In this document: positions 44,308-64,000 of the stretch, piece after piece
Layout of the letters: every line of letters starts with the position of its first letter
Numbering within the stretch: the stretch's first letter is position 1
Assembly: GCA_964036295.1 (NCBI GenBank)
Contig: OZ038465.1
Span: 8,435,167-8,499,166, forward strand
Source of the DNA: Plumapathes pennacea
Taxonomy: Eukaryota > Cnidaria > Anthozoa > Antipatharia > Myriopathidae
DNA length: 64,000 nt
Direction of reading: 5' to 3'
Notes under the pieces: model-generated
Seen by the model: only the letters and a program-made list of their open reading frames with translations
Databases searched by the model: none
Told to the model about the DNA's origin: nothing
Program-made: the position numbers and the translations under genes

Positions 44308-44936
44308 GAACAGAGTGCCCGGCTGTTAATAGGAGTCATAGTTTGCCACGTCTTTTGTGTTAGTGTAAAGGTCGGAAAGAATTCCCGCTCAAGTGTGAAG
44401 AGGAAGACGTCTATATAAAATTGCTATAATCAGAGCGATTTACAGATATATGTCGAAAAATGATCGTGTGATTGCTTTGGTTTTAAGATTTAAGTTTCTA
44501 CGATTTACAATAAAATCACGCCATCTCCTGACCGAGTTTAGTATGTGACTTGCGAAGGCCTCCTGATTTGTGCCAAATCTGAGGACATTTCATCTAATGA
44601 CTGTTAGAAGTAAGATATCTCGAGATAGCGCCCCGGCTATTACCCTCGCAGGGCTCGGGGACTATATAAGTGGGGAACAGGGTATTGAGTTCTCTTGAAC
44701 CGTTTCACTACTAAATCAACCTATAAAACGTCTAATTTGAGCATCAAGTCTAATAAGGCCGGAATAGACCCAATCGAACGCGCCCTTAGTGTTCAAAGGA
44801 ACTTTGGGGATGTTGAATATTTGATTTATATGTTTAAGAAGACGAACTTGTGGTATATCCGAGCGGGACAGATATTATGTTCTGTTTGTTGTATAACCTT
44901 ATAAGTAACATACCCAACTGTCAAATGTATAGAGGA

Positions 44937-45076
44937 TATTACACGGCGGCGCGAAGGTATGAGTTCTATTTTTGAGTGGTAAAAACAATATTTTACGAAC
45001 GAGCGCTGCGCAAGTGAGTAAAAATATTGTTTTTACCACTCGAAAATAAAATCCATACCTTAGGCCGCCGTGTAAT
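44937..45076. mobile_element. foldback element with ATTACACGGCGGC ends, unit 3
   Basis: Orthologous to 17284-17423; one arm has an extra A in the AAAATATTG stretch, shared with unit 4. Confidence 0.7.
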
Positions 45077-45345
45077 TTTCTTCTTTGTTATATAGACACG
45101 AGTGTTTTACATTCATGTAAACTAAACAGTAAAGCCGTGGCCACACTTGCGCAAGAAGCGCGCTACATTTGCTTGATCTCACCATATTTGATTGTTTAAC
45201 ACATGCTTGCTTGCACGTGAGGCGAAAATATAAAAGAATCGACGAGCTTTCCCGCGTATTGAGCTTGGTTCTAGCACCAATATGACCACGACCTAACTTC
45301 ACAAATGAAAGTAAAAACAGTTAAAAGGATATCCTGGAAAAAACT

Positions 45346-45421
45346 CTGGGTTTCAACTGGAATCGAACCCATGACACTTTGCAATACTGGTGCGACACTC
45401 TAACCACTGAGCTATAAAACC
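45346..45421 (-). repeat. tRNA(Thr)-like SINE head, unit 3
   Basis: Orthologous to 17693-17765. It shares a 2-3 bp insertion (ATGACACTTTGC) and the altered start GGTTTTATAGCTC with unit 4. Confidence 0.5.
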
Positions 45422-45520
45422 GTATGAGAGCTGGTTGAGTGTGTGGCTCAAATTGTACTCGTCACAGTGATTGGAATAATATGATAATATACAGGATGAA
45501 AGACATATATGTGAACTTTA

Positions 45521-50192
<4,672 letters not shown>

Positions 50193-53100
50193 CTAGCCAC
50201 GATAAGGCGCAATTCCTGCAGAAACAAAGTGAAAGGAAAAAAAAAATGATATGGCATGCAATATCTGCAATCAGAGGTGGCAAGTCCCATCCTTCCAATT
50301 GCATCAGTGTTCATTCTCTTGAGAATGGTTTAAAAGTATGGCGTCCACATGAAATCGTTTGTCCTATTCACACGAAGAAAAATATATAACTGATATTGAC
50401 CATCATAGAAATTGATAGCCAGAAAATAAACTCATAAATATAATTCGACCCGTTTCGATCTTTTTGCATTCGCGTCCCAAGTTGATGTGCGTTTTTTTAT
50501 TGCTGTTGTTAGCGAAACTCGGTAAAATAAAATAGAATATCTAATTCTATAAAAACTCTAACTCTACATTTAAGACCAACTCGAACTCGATGATTTCAGA
50601 CTTGATCATTAAAGCAAAACCCAAATTCAACTATTTCCGGTAACATTTATATTTTCATTTGACGTCCCAGAGCCTATTTGGTTCTTTATTTGTCACTTGA
50701 TTACTTCAAAATTTTGGGCAATTCATCGACTTACTTTGATCATGCGATTGCTTTGTACTTGGTTAGTTATCATTGTTCGCAGCAACAGTCTCTCCATATC
50801 TCATGTTTAGTTATGTATTCCTTAATGCCGGCCACGCTGCTCCAAGCATTACTCCTTCTTTACATCTGACGTCTATTTTCAGGCTAAACAGAGTTTAGGG
50901 ATTTGGTGTCTATCTTTTCTCGAAAGTCGATTTTGTGGCTTTTTCAACGTTTCAAATTAAATAGCCACAGGAAGCAATGTTTACAAAATCTAAGTACACT
51001 TCATTTCCTTTCTCGCCAAGCCTGTCTGTTCACAAAACAAAACATAGTTATATAGAAAAATCCATGATTTTGCTTGTTCCGTCAAATTTCTTATTTTATT
51101 CGAGTTTTTCAGTACGGATAGCCTGACTATTTTAAATGGTTGCACTTTAGCACGTGGTAATGACTTTTACCCTAGTATTTCCTTGACCAATCCTGTCTTA
51201 AAAACCCAAATTGTGTGTTATCACTTAAGTCCAGACGGCACCCTAATGCGAAAATTTATCAACTTAAAACTAGAACAAGGTAGGGACTAGACTGGAAATG
51301 TTCCATCAATTTTTAAAAGGAGTCCTTTCAAGTGTGAGACTTAGGGTGTGTTTCTTTTTAGGAATCCAAATCCGGATCACAAATCTAAAAGCAGATTATC
51401 TGTTTCTTTACTGAAATGCCAATCCGGATAATGAATCCATGTGATCCACACTGAGGACGGATTCACTGGATCATATTAAAGAAACGCTCCCTTAGATCTT
51501 TCCTTAGCCTTTACAAGACTAATCTGACTACTAAGGAATAGCTGTATATTTAACTAAATTATTAATTTAGAATCTAGTGCAAAACTCAAGGACTGTATTG
51601 ATTTTTGTGTCTACTGCTTCGAAGAAGCTGTAGACACTATGCGGTCGTCTATGTGAGTTAAGAGTCGATAAATGATCGTCCGTTGATATTCGGAACCAAG
51701 AAAAGGAACCACTGGATTGCCGATTGTACACGAACTTCGCCATTTGTCGAGGAAGCAATGACAGGGCGGCGAAGGCTGGTTGGTGACAAGCTCATGATCA
51801 CGAGAAACCCATGAGGTCACAGGGTTTTCAGCGAGGCGATCAGGCTAGTAAATATTTCACGATGAATTGCTTTCGCGTCGCGAAGTTCTTGTCTGCGGTG
51901 TTTTTAATTTTGCCTCAAATCACAGTTTTTGCCGAAAATATGTATGCGAAAACCGCTCGAATGGAGGGTTCTAGCATGCATCACCCGATTTATCCTGATG
52001 AACTGTGTACAGTATGACAACACGTTGGAACGGTACGTAAATCGACCAGTTATTAATTTGTGTCGATGTTTCAGTCGGCGGAGACAGTAAAATTTGAAGC
52101 ACCTATGAATCTTCCATTTGGTCATTCACGTACGAGTTAAAATAAATATATACGTACTTCACTTGAGCCTAGTTCTGCTTGTCGTTACTAATTTTATTTG
52201 GATGACTGTGGGATGAAATGTTTACAAAAACCGTCAATGGCAACTGAATATTTATATTTCCTATCAATGGCTACTGCATCCTCAAGCACCTTCATCTCCG
52301 GGAACCCTTAGTTCAGTTTGCCTCGCGACACTCTCGGAGTCAAGGTAACGCAAGTGCTTCTTTGTGCTGATCCGAGTTTTGATCTGTGAAATGCCTTCAA
52401 TATCTGGGTATCCTCCTCTCTGTTCCTGCATTAAGTGTTTCCCTATTCTTAAATTTTCCCAGTTTCCTCAGAAAAGAATCGTTTCTTATACAACAGTGTA
52501 TACACAGATGGGATTTGAGGTAAATTTTGGTGAGACACAGTGCAAGGAGGCCAAACCGTGTTTGTCTAATTGAAAATCATTTTCGCCAGACATGAAAACA
52601 CGTTTGTACAATCACGCTGAGTGTAAGTTCCGAAGCGCCACATCATTGTGATTTCAAGTTCAAGTGCTGTTTGATTACACACTCGAACTGTTTCATTCAT
52701 AAGAAGGTTTAGCTTCCCCTTATGTTTAAATTTTTAGTTATTGATTTTTCCAATCGGTTGTCTCGCTTTTTCTCGATTTTTTTTCTCTCTTGAAACATGT
52801 TACCAATCGCTTCATCAATTGTTTGACTGCTAGAGCTGAGATATGCCCTTGTATGCACTTAATAAGAAGTGAACAATCGTACAACATACAGTATCAACTT
52901 GTGTACGTTAAGGACTACAAAGTTGAACAGTGTCGCTGTTGTAAAGAGATATTACAGCAGGTGTAAGAGGGGGTGTCAGGGGAAATGCAACTGGATCAAA
53001 ACTAAAACTTACAGTCCAATAGTCTTCAAATGTGCGTGTTGCTGATGACGGAAATGTTTCTTCTGTTTGTGTTAGCGATAGAGTTTACTACACAGCAGTG

Positions 53101-54684
53101 TACACAAGTTGTAAAAGTTAGAGAGATCTTTCGGCATACCTGTTATTTCTGAGTCAGTGCTGTGTAAGGTACGTGCTAATAACTATTATGTATATATGCT
53201 ATCAACTGGTGGATCCTGTGGCGTGTTTGTTTTATCCTGCTGAGTGTATTTAAAAGTCATTTTTTCGCAGCTGTCTCTGTCAGCTCCTTTTGTTAAGTCA
53301 CCAGCACCTCCCACAGGCAATTATATTGCACTCACTCACAATGAGCTTAAAGTAATATGCTAAAAGCATTTTTTATGTATTTTCCAAGAGCCGCACTAAC
53401 TTCTGCTTGTGAGGACGGAATTAGATACCGAAGTTAGGGATGAAAATGAATTTTTAAAGACTTATAGTTTGGGAAAAGTCCATACGGAGGGAATGAGACC
53501 AGTACTGACTGAGCGTTCTCAGTCAATAAATGTTTTATTACATCCGTGGCATATGCATTTTAAAGAGGTAACAAGCTTCAGGCAAATTCCTTGTGCAATT
53601 ATAAGTGCGCTGTGTTAGCAGCCAATTTTGGTCACCACCAAACTAAAGAAACGTGAATGAACTAATGACCCACGTACAGTCGAATACTGTAGATTGCAAT
53701 GTATATATATATAGCTCGTTAGGGGATCGTTCAAGAAAAAATACATAGCAGATACAGGAGCCTTTAACGAGAAGCACATTTTCTTGACTTCTCTTTCCGA
53801 AGCAATCGTGAACGCCGTAGGTCTGTTTGTTCGCTTCTGGTGCTAATTTATTAACAGCATGAATAAAAGTTTGAACTAATACTGCAATCCTCTGATCCGA
53901 CTAGGAATGTTGTTAGAAATATCGCTGTGAGATCGAGTGGTGTTGATTATATTTAACTTAGTCACTAACAGTGACGGCAGTGGAACATCGGTCTAATAAA
54001 TTTGCAAGCTGTGTACTACCAACTTCGTGGTGTATGCTCAAAAGAAGATGCTCACCAGGTATCTGCATTTCTGCGGTAACAGTGTCTTAAAAAAACCTTG
54101 AAGCGCTAAATGACTTACCGACTATTCAAGTTTCTTGCTAGCGTTTCGGGGGCTATTTAGGATTCTTCCAACGGATGAAACAACACGGCACGACGACAAC
54201 AGCTTCAGTCATAACCAGGTAGTTAGGAAATTAAAATGCGCAAGGTTGTTTGGAGCAATGAAACCCAAATAAAAACCGAGTCAGTGGAAAAAGCAAAACA
54301 ATCCGCGGGCGGTCAAATTGCACACCGCTGAGGAGCACTTCAGAATGTGAACCACGGTGAGTCACTTGATGGAGGAAGGGTATTTGAATGATGAATATTT
54401 GGCCGAGTCTTCTGAACGTTAATGAGGGTGAAGGTCATAATTTCATGTTTATAAAACACTTCTTCCAAAGTAGAGGTGTGAGTGATTCTCAGCCGTTCAA
54501 ACACATCAATGATGCAGTCGAGCTTAGAGTAAAAAGCTCTCTGTAAAGGCTCGTGAGTAATCCTATGAACAGAAGTATTATATATGTATGTTAGTCGAAG
54601 CGCCCAATTGAGCTGCCTTTTCTTAGTACCTGCTGAATATGTACTTTAGCGGCGGTTACTGCTTCATGTAGGCATAACTTCAAA
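50193..54684. other. upstream region of receptor copy 3
   Basis: The leader acceptor lies directly upstream of the first coding exon. The distal leader donor is at 54,119. A MITE at 51343-51493 has lost about 40 bp of its right half. No other gene is visible. Confidence 0.45.
51343..51493. mobile_element. MITE with AGGGTGTGTTTCTTT termini, internally deleted, unit 3
   Basis: Orthologous to 26307-26489, but GGATCATATCC runs straight into TAAAGAAACGCTCCCT, so the block with the TTGGATACTTTGG motif is missing. Confidence 0.65.
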
Positions 54685-55969
54685 GTCGCTGCGTCCTTCA
54701 TTCCTTTCTGGGGAATCAACATTCCTAATGGAACAGTGAAAGATTACAGGAAGGCCAAGTTCCAGTCCACAGGTCGATTTGTGACCGCGGTAGCCATTCC
54801 CTTGCTCATCGTGGTTATAAGTGTCTTGTTCTCTATGACACGGCGTGCAATATTACGGGAATCTCAGCAGGTTTTGTGGCGCCTTTTTGTGTTTTTTTTT
54901 TCCTTCTTTCTTTTGCACAAATTATGTCGACAAAACATTTTACAGACAACAGCAAACCCATTAAACAATATCTTTTAACCCTTTCACTCCCAAGAGTGAC
55001 CAACTTCAATTTTCTCCTTCAGTTTCTCACCAGAAATATATCATACAGAAAGGAGAACTTGGCTTTGGATAGCTTGTTCAGATGAAAGCTGATTGAAATA
55101 TCAATTCACGCTACATGACTCATACAGTTTCTTCTTAAAAGGTTAGGAGAATCTGCACTTTGAACTTGGGAGTTGAAGGGTTAAATGAAAAGCGAAGAAG
55201 CTTGCTGGTGAACAGGCAGATAACTGGGTTTATCTTAGGAAGATTTGTCCCGTTTAGTTCAAATATGAGACAACATTGGCGACTTTTTGCTTGTCTCTTG
55301 TCTTTACTAACCACGCAAAATCTAACACGTGCCAATCGGTAATACGAGGCGCTTAAATATTGGCGGATTTTTCGTTAGAGTTACATCAAATGTATGAGAC
55401 TTCTCACAGTGGTTCTTTGAAACCGTGTCTGCTGAAGAACCTTATTCAAGCCTGTTGTCAACGAAACTTTGGTGTATATCTTAGTGAGCTGAAGTTCTTC
55501 TGTTATACTTCAGGTTGCAAGTTTATTCCAGGGATCATGCACTCAATTTAACGTGAAAAGGAAGCAAAAAAAACTCAAAGCTGCCAATACCATGCTCATA
55601 ATGTTTGTAGCATATATCTTCAGCTATCTTCCACTTCTGATATACGGCATTCTCTTGAGCTGCAGCAGTTGCCACGTAGGTCGTTGGTTCGACTCTTTCG
55701 CTTGTTTCAGTCCATTAATTCCCAGTGTCACCAACCCGATCATATTTTTCTTACGTGGCAGAAGGTTCCGTCAAACTCTCAAGCATTTCTTCAGAGACCC
55801 TTGTGGGAAGACCCCCTTACCCGAACTGGCAAAGAAAGGCGACGACACTAATTGTACAGCGAAGACAGATGTGTGTACTCTCTCCGTTCCAGGCTGCCGT
55901 TCCCAAACGAACTCCGCCCAGAAACATTTTCTATGTTTAGAATTCAGTGCAAAGGTGAAGACGATATAA
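54685..55969 (+). pseudogene. 5'-truncated GPCR copy, unit 4
   Basis: Exon 1 remnant is 54685-54870 and exon 2 is 55514-55969. Exon 2 is open, with TM6, TM7 (NPIIF) and tail nearly unchanged from the first copy. The start codon and TM1-TM4 are absent, so it cannot encode a receptor. Confidence 0.85.
54975..55184. mobile_element. TTAACCC-type MITE in the GPCR intron, unit 4
   Basis: Orthologous to 15659-15868. Confidence 0.8.
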
Positions 55970-56599
55970 GAACAGAGTGCCCGGCTGTTAATAGGAGTCA
56001 TAGTTTGCCACGTCTTTTGTGTTAGTGGAAAGATCGGAAAGAATTCCCGCTCAAGTGTGAAGAGGAACACGTCTATATAAAATTGCTATAATCAGAGCGA
56101 TTTACAGATATATGTCGAAAAATGATCGTGTGATTGCTTTGGTTTTTAGATTTAATTTGCTACGACTTACAATAAAATCACGCCATCTCCTGACCGAGTT
56201 TAGTATGTGACTTGCGAAGGCCTCCTGATTTGTGCCAAATCTGAGGACATGTCATCTAATGACTGTCAGAAGTAAGATATCTCGAGATAGCGCCCCGGCT
56301 ATTACCCTCGCAGGGCTCGGGGACTATACAAGTGGGGAACAGGGTATTGAGTTCTCTTCAACCGTTTCACTGCTAAATCAACCTATAAAACGTCTAATTT
56401 GAGCATCAAGTCTAATAAGGCCGGAATAGACCCAATCGAACGCGCCCTTAGTGTTCAAAGGAACTTTGGGGATGTTGAATATTTGATTTTTATGTTTAAG
56501 AAGACGAACTTGTGGTATATCCGAGCGGGACAGATATTATGTTCTGTTTGTTGTATAACCTTATAAGTAACATACCCAACTGTCAAATGTATAGAGGAT

Positions 56600-56740
56600 A
56601 TTACACGGCGGCGCGAAGGTATGAGTTCTATTTTCGAGTGGTAAAAACAATATTTTACGAACGAGCGCTGCGCAAGTGAGTAAAAATATTGTTTTTACCA
56701 CTCGAAAATAAAATCCATACCTTAGGCCGCCGTGTAATTT
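56600..56740. mobile_element. foldback element with ATTACACGGCGGC ends, unit 4
   Basis: Orthologous to 17284-17423. Confidence 0.7.
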
Positions 56741-57009
56741 TCTTCTTTGTTATATAGACACGAGTGTTTTACATTCATGTAAACTAAACAGTAAAGCCGT
56801 GGCCACACTTGCGCAAGAAGCGCGCTACATTTGCTTGATCTCACCATATTTGATTGTTTAACACATGCTTGCTTGCACGTGAGGCGAAAATATAAAAGAA
56901 TCGACGAGCTTTCCCGCGTATTGAGCTTGGTTCTAGCACCAATATGACCACGACCTAACTTCACAAATGAAAGTAAAAACAGTTAAAAGGATATCCTGGA
57001 AAAAAACTC

Positions 57010-57082
57010 TGGGTTTCAACTGAAATCGAACCCATGACACTTTGCAATACTGGTGCGACACTCTAACCACTGAGCTATAAAA
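57010..57082 (-). repeat. tRNA(Thr)-like SINE head, unit 4
   Basis: Orthologous to 17693-17765, with the changes shared with unit 3. Confidence 0.5.
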
Positions 57083-57183
57083 CCGTATGAGAGCTGGTTG
57101 AGTGTGTGGCTCAAATTGTACTCGTCACAGTGATTGGAATGATATGATAATATACAGGATGAAAGACATATATGTGAACTTTA

Positions 57184-60100
57184 TCAGTAGACTCGTTCCA
57201 GCAACTTTTGTTCCAACAGCTCGAAGTATTCGTGCAACTGTCGCAGCATTCTTTTTCCTTGGTCCAGATCTCTTCTCAATTCTTCGGCTGAGTTTTGCTT
57301 AGTTATCATTTCTCTGGTTTCACTGGTTTCATTTCCTTCTAAAAAAGTGAAAAGTAAGAAAAAGAAAGTGGTTCGTACAAATTTGGAGGAGATGCAGTTA
57401 CAAGGGCTAGAACTGCATAGCAGAAGAACTCGATTCGCGAGTAAGACTGGGGCGATTATATAGTAGGACTGGGTACCCACCGTTGTACTTACGAAGTGAC
57501 CTATTCTTAAACCTTTTGCAGCCTATACGTAACCTACATGCTTGACAGGCTTCCTACCCCACATCGGGGTGCGAATGTTTGATGAGGGGTTCCAAACACC
57601 AAGGACAGTGTTTCGAGGTGTTTTAGTTCCCTCATCGAAGGCGAGGCACGAGTTTTTGAAGCAACTTCTGCCTTCTGGTCACCTGCCAACTATCTACCTC
57701 CCTACTTTTGTACCCATATATGTACCCAAATAACTACTTTTAAAAATGACCAGACGTAGATAAACACAAAAGAAATAAAAGATTTGCTTGACCTCTACCT
57801 GTAGTGTTCGTAATATTGGTTCTCCCTTCTTTGTGACAGGTTATGTCCCAGGTTACACCTGCCATTACCATAGCGACCAGCGTCCCCAGGGCGATGAACA
57901 AAACCACGCGTAACAGACTTCCTTCACCTAAGTCGAACAGTTTCACAGACTTCGGGCCTTTCTGCTGCGGCGCCTAGAAGTAATACGTATGCACAGCCAG
58001 GTAAGCGTTTAATGTTTGATATTCTGTATACAAGTGATACGCGCTAGATTTTTGTCGTAAACTCCTGGGCTCGGTTGTTCAAAGGGTGGATAGCGCTATC
58101 CACAGGATAAATCCTTATCCAGTTGACTGAATTAAGCTTAATGGTTAACACTATCCACTGGATAGCGATTTATCTGATGAATAGCGCTATACACTCTTTG
58201 AACAACCGGGCCCTGAGGAATAATTATATTAATTTTGCAAAGTATTTGAATTACGCGAGAGAATTTGGCTTTTCGTGCTTCAATTACAAATGTTGTCATT
58301 GGCAAGGGACTGACTGACGAACATTTAGAAACATGTTGGCGTCTCGATTACTGCGCCTCCTCACCCAACTCGTCTGTCTCCGTCTCTGTCTTTGTCTCTG
58401 ACACGAAAATAATACAATCCCCTCCCCCAGTCAGATTCCCTATTCACAATACAGTGAACTCTCTCTAAGGCGGACACGCTCGATACTCTCATTTAGTGTC
58501 CGCCTTAGGGAGGTGTCCGCCTCAGAGATGGTTAACAAGTGAAAATGGGCAATGACCAAATCTGCATGCGAGAGAGTCGACTGTATGTTCGTGCAAAATT
58601 CATTGAAAAAATATATGGGTAGAATACTGAATAAAGCTAAGATGGTACATTATGAGAACGTTCAAAATTACGACGAAAATTCAGGTTACTTTGTATGTGG
58701 AGATGATCGCTAAGACCTCTTGGCGTATGAAGTTTTTCATGTACGTCAAACACTCGGTCGTGTTTCTGTACTTCTCCTGGGAAGTTACAGCGAGACCCAG
58801 GCTGGCCGTGAGATGAATCTGCTCTGACGTCACGATGCTTCGGTTCGACTGTCCGTCCTGGGTCAGGTAGTAATAGCCTGAAATTCGGTCCACTAATATT
58901 CCTGTGACCTCGTCCGAATCGAAAGCTTTCATCATCTTTGTGAATGTATCGAACACTGCAAAAGTAAAGTTTCAATTGTAAGTAGAAACTAAGATAACGC
59001 TGGCCAAAGTTGGTGTACAATTTAATCAACCCTTTCATTCTCAAGAGTGACCAACCACAATACTCTTGTAATACTTAGTGCCGTATGCCTGGTTCATGCG
59101 TGCGACCTCCATGTAATAGGCCCCGCTTATACGGAGACGGGTGAGGGTTGTCCAATACTGTCGACTTGTGTCGACTTGTGTCGACTCGTAAAACTGAGTT
59201 GGCGATCCGTACGAATCGTCTAATGTATTCACGGGTCGTTGTCAATTCGTGAATAGCATTAGGGACACTTGGAGTTTTTTCACGTGGGGAATTTCGATGG
59301 CCAGGGCAGCTTGTCGATCCGTACGAATCGTCTAATATATTTATGGGTCGTTGTCGATTCGTGAATATCATTAGAGATACATTATGCAGTTCGTACGATT
59401 CGTACGAATGGACAACTGACTTTTACGAGTCGTTACAAGTCGACGGTTTGATGATCGATTATATATAGAACTTTTAATATGAATAGGAATATGTAGTTGG
59501 CTCGCTCAGGGTGCCTCGTGTATTAGTTTAACTTGCATGCGCAAATCAAATTCGTTTTAATTTCCAAATTGTTGTACTGGTGCAAATACGTTAGGAATTT
59601 TGTAAAACGAGCAACGCGAAGGAAGATTTGACTCTCCAACAAAGAAAACTAAGCCACGTCACTGCAAATTGACGAGAGACAAAAGAAAGAACAAGATCTA
59701 ACTTAGTTCAAGGATTACCTTTAGGTTTGGCGCCAGATTTAAGTGCTAGCTGATACTCCGTTCCGTTCCCCAAGACAGCAACCTGGAATTTCGGGAAAAA
59801 AAATCAATGTCATGTCATTTCTTTTCTTCGATTGTATTTATGGATATTTTGTGTCCGAAGCACGTTCCAGCGGATCGGAAAATATTGTAAAACTAGTGTT
59901 AACACTTTTACTCCTGGGCCCAGTTTTTCAAAGCACGATTAGGCTAATCCTGGATTAGGTCTAAACTTTCTTGTCATTTATAAGCTTGAAAACGTGAAAG
60001 TTTCGTCCACAACGACTTCTTTAATAACGTTTGCTAGAATAAGCTTACTAATCCACATCTTATACAAATTCTCCCAACCATTCAAAAGAAAGTGAATGAG

Positions 60101-60418
60101 TGGTGTAGTGAGAATTGATAGACCAATCAGCTTTCATCTGAGGAAACTATCAAGTGATAAATTCTCCATACTGTATCATGAATCTCTGGTGAGAAACTGA
60201 AAGAGAAATTTGAAGTTTATCACTGTCAGGAGTCAAGGGGTTAACTCTGTAATCTTACCGTACTGCCGTGGATACTTTTGGTATCTGGTTCTAGTGACAC
60301 GGACGTTAGTGCGGACGTGATAACGGCCATGAAAATAGCCATGATGACCAGGCCGACTTGAATCCAGATCATGGCAAAAATACGACTAGGAAAAGATTTG
60401 GGGGACTTGTCTCCATAC
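57184..60418 (-). CDS. glutamate-receptor-like channel with K+ filter, copy 4 (3' part)
   Basis: Five exons are in the window on the - strand: 60418-60259 (YGD of the filter, M3), 59782-59719, 58955-58690 (S2), 57973-57799 (M4) and 57338-57184 (tail, ending ERVY). All are open and in phase. The signal peptide/S1/M1 exon and the pore-helix exon would lie beyond 64,000 if they exist. The S2 exon matches copy 1 (IHLTASL), whereas the M4 exon has its own Leu for Phe change (FIALGTL). Whether this is a complete gene cannot be told from this window. Confidence 0.75.
58067..58214. mobile_element. GGTTGTTCAAAG MITE, intron 6, unit 4
   Basis: Orthologous to 18749-18896. Confidence 0.75.
58452..58583. 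mobile_element. CAGTGAACTCTC element, intron 6, unit 4
   Basis: Orthologous to 19134-19265. Confidence 0.65.
59168..59428. repeat. direct repeats with GATCCGTACGAATCGTCTAA, intron 4, unit 4
   Basis: Practically identical to 19850-20110 of unit 1 and absent from units 2 and 3. Confidence 0.6.
59916..60060. mobile_element. truncated GGGCCCAGTTTTTC MITE, intron 3, unit 4
   Basis: It has the same truncation point (CACATCT joined to TATACAAATTCTCCC) as unit 1, evidence that the two units share this stretch by recent copying. Confidence 0.7.
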
Positions 60419-60652
60419 CTGAAAGAACGTACCCAAATAATTCAGTCTTGTACATTTATATACGGGTAAAACTACTCCATCTGCAATGTCTGGCCACTCG
60501 AAAATACGCGTATTGATGGTTCAATCAATCTCTGCAGACTCAAAGTACAAAGACATCGCGGTCATGTTGGTGTCAAATTCATTTGAAGCCAATGGTTAAC
60601 CCTTCCACTCCCAAAAGTGATCAACTTCAATTTTCTTCTTCAGCTTATCACC

Positions 60653-62987
<2,335 letters not shown>

Positions 62988-64000
62988 TACTAGAAATACG
63001 ATAATCGCAGATTCCCCTCGCTCTGACATTGAAGGGACTTTTACTTTGGTACTCCCAAGAAGAGTAGCCTTTGTTTTACCGAAATGTTGACTCAATCTTT
63101 CCTTCGAAGTCAAATGCTACACACAAAGGAAGGAGAAAAAGAATGGTGTGTTATACTTTTGCGTTGAAAAAAGAATCGATTGCGTGACGAAGTACGTATT
63201 TCCCACGGTCGGTCGGCACGACAAATTAATTTATACAGTCTGCCAAGCACGTTCTCAAAATCTAATACTCAAATTTTGAAGTTTGTCGGCCGTCGTAGTA
63301 CGGGAGAAAAACAAACACTGATTCTCCAATTTTGAATTCATAGGTAGTACAATTAAATAGGCTTCCTGTGCAATTTGTTTTTACTCTGGGTTGCATGAAC
63401 AAGACTCAGGCATGCATGTTTAATGAGCTCGAATTGTTTTGTACGTGAACGCGCTCAAAACAACATGATTTCTCCCAGAATCAAAGCATAACTTGAACGG
63501 TTTACTTCAAATTATGCACGGGCTTCAGACCTAGTCATACTTCTAAGGGCTTGTGAACGATTCTCGCTGCAATCACCGCATGTCAAATTACAGTATTTGT
63601 TAGTTTTAGTCTTGAAAGAAATAATAAGACATCTGACTAAATCATTCAAGACCCCAAGTTCCGATTGCTCTGAGCCAATACAGTAGCCGAAACTGGCGAC
63701 AGAAGCGTATTAAAAGAATACTTCAAGGGAAAATGATCAGCATACAGATTTTAATACATTCTTGAAGTGATCGAGTTACAAGATACGGGTAGAATATATT
63801 TGTCACGGTGATTGTTCGCTTTCCACTGACTAACCTTTGTTGTTTGTCCTTTCTGAATAAGGATCTGAGTTTAACACAAGACGGCGTCTGAAGCTCCCGA
63901 TTTGCTTGATCTTCTTCGGCACGCTTCCGTTCATGATGCTGTCGGTTATCAAATGTTTGTCGTCTTTTCTCTAGACGTATTTATTTGGCGCTGTTCGATT
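62988..64000 (-). mobile_element. reversed copy of the TTCTAGTA-ending element, partial at window end
   Basis: The sequence from TAGAAATACGATAATCGCAG to the window end is the reverse complement of about 34,111-35,121 in unit 2. It starts exactly at that element's right terminus and sits in a TATATA target. It therefore looks like a nested insertion in the opposite orientation. The other end is not in the window. Confidence 0.7.

Noticed and set aside
62988..64000. Inversion of the tandem array
   Set aside because: The reversed block begins at an element terminus within a TA-rich target, so a nested insertion needs fewer steps. This cannot be settled without sequence beyond 64,000.

Overview
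The window is nuclear DNA from an animal, most likely an anthozoan cnidarian such as a coral or sea anemone. It has spliced genes with GT-AG introns (and one probable GC-AG intron), long AT-rich intergenic DNA, many small foldback or terminal-inverted-repeat elements, a tRNA-derived SINE-like repeat, and a rhodopsin-class receptor of a type common in cnidarians. The taxonomic guess is an inference. All exon models were made by hand from reading frames, splice signals and phase.

Positions 1-14,900 hold two ordinary single-copy genes on the + strand. The first is a TEX2-type lipid-transfer protein of the SMP family (162-4673, four exons, 971 aa). The second is a leucine-rich-repeat protein of the SHOC2-like type (8536-11344, two exons, 739 aa). 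The DNA between and after them carries at least six small foldback elements.

From about 15,372 to the end of the window the sequence is a tandem array of four related units (about 13.8, 13.9, 11.7 and more than 9.3 kb). Each unit holds the 3' part of a class A GPCR gene on the + strand and, facing it on the - strand, a complete small receptor-channel gene. Only the first GPCR has its 5' half (14930-16661), and its tenth codon is TAG. The other three GPCR copies begin inside exon 1, so the duplication boundary cut through that exon.

The - strand gene is the most interesting feature. It encodes a 460-463 aa protein with a signal peptide, a glutamate-receptor-like S1 lobe, M1, a pore loop reading TTVGYGD, M3, an S2 lobe, M4 and a short helical tail. 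The pore motif is the potassium-channel selectivity filter, split across an exon junction. Copies 1-3 are open and spliceable in all seven coding exons. Copy 4 has its five 3' exons inside the window. The layout matches a GluR0-like, potassium-selective glutamate-receptor architecture in an animal, amplified in tandem.

The introns record the history of the array. Copies share SINE and MITE insertions, so those predate the duplications. Copy 3 shows a near-empty site for a 1-2 kb element that fills copies 1, 2 and 4. (TA)n runs have grown inside a MITE. Copy 4 looks mosaic: its start resembles copy 3, and its 58,000-62,985 part is almost identical to copy 1, including non-coding DNA.
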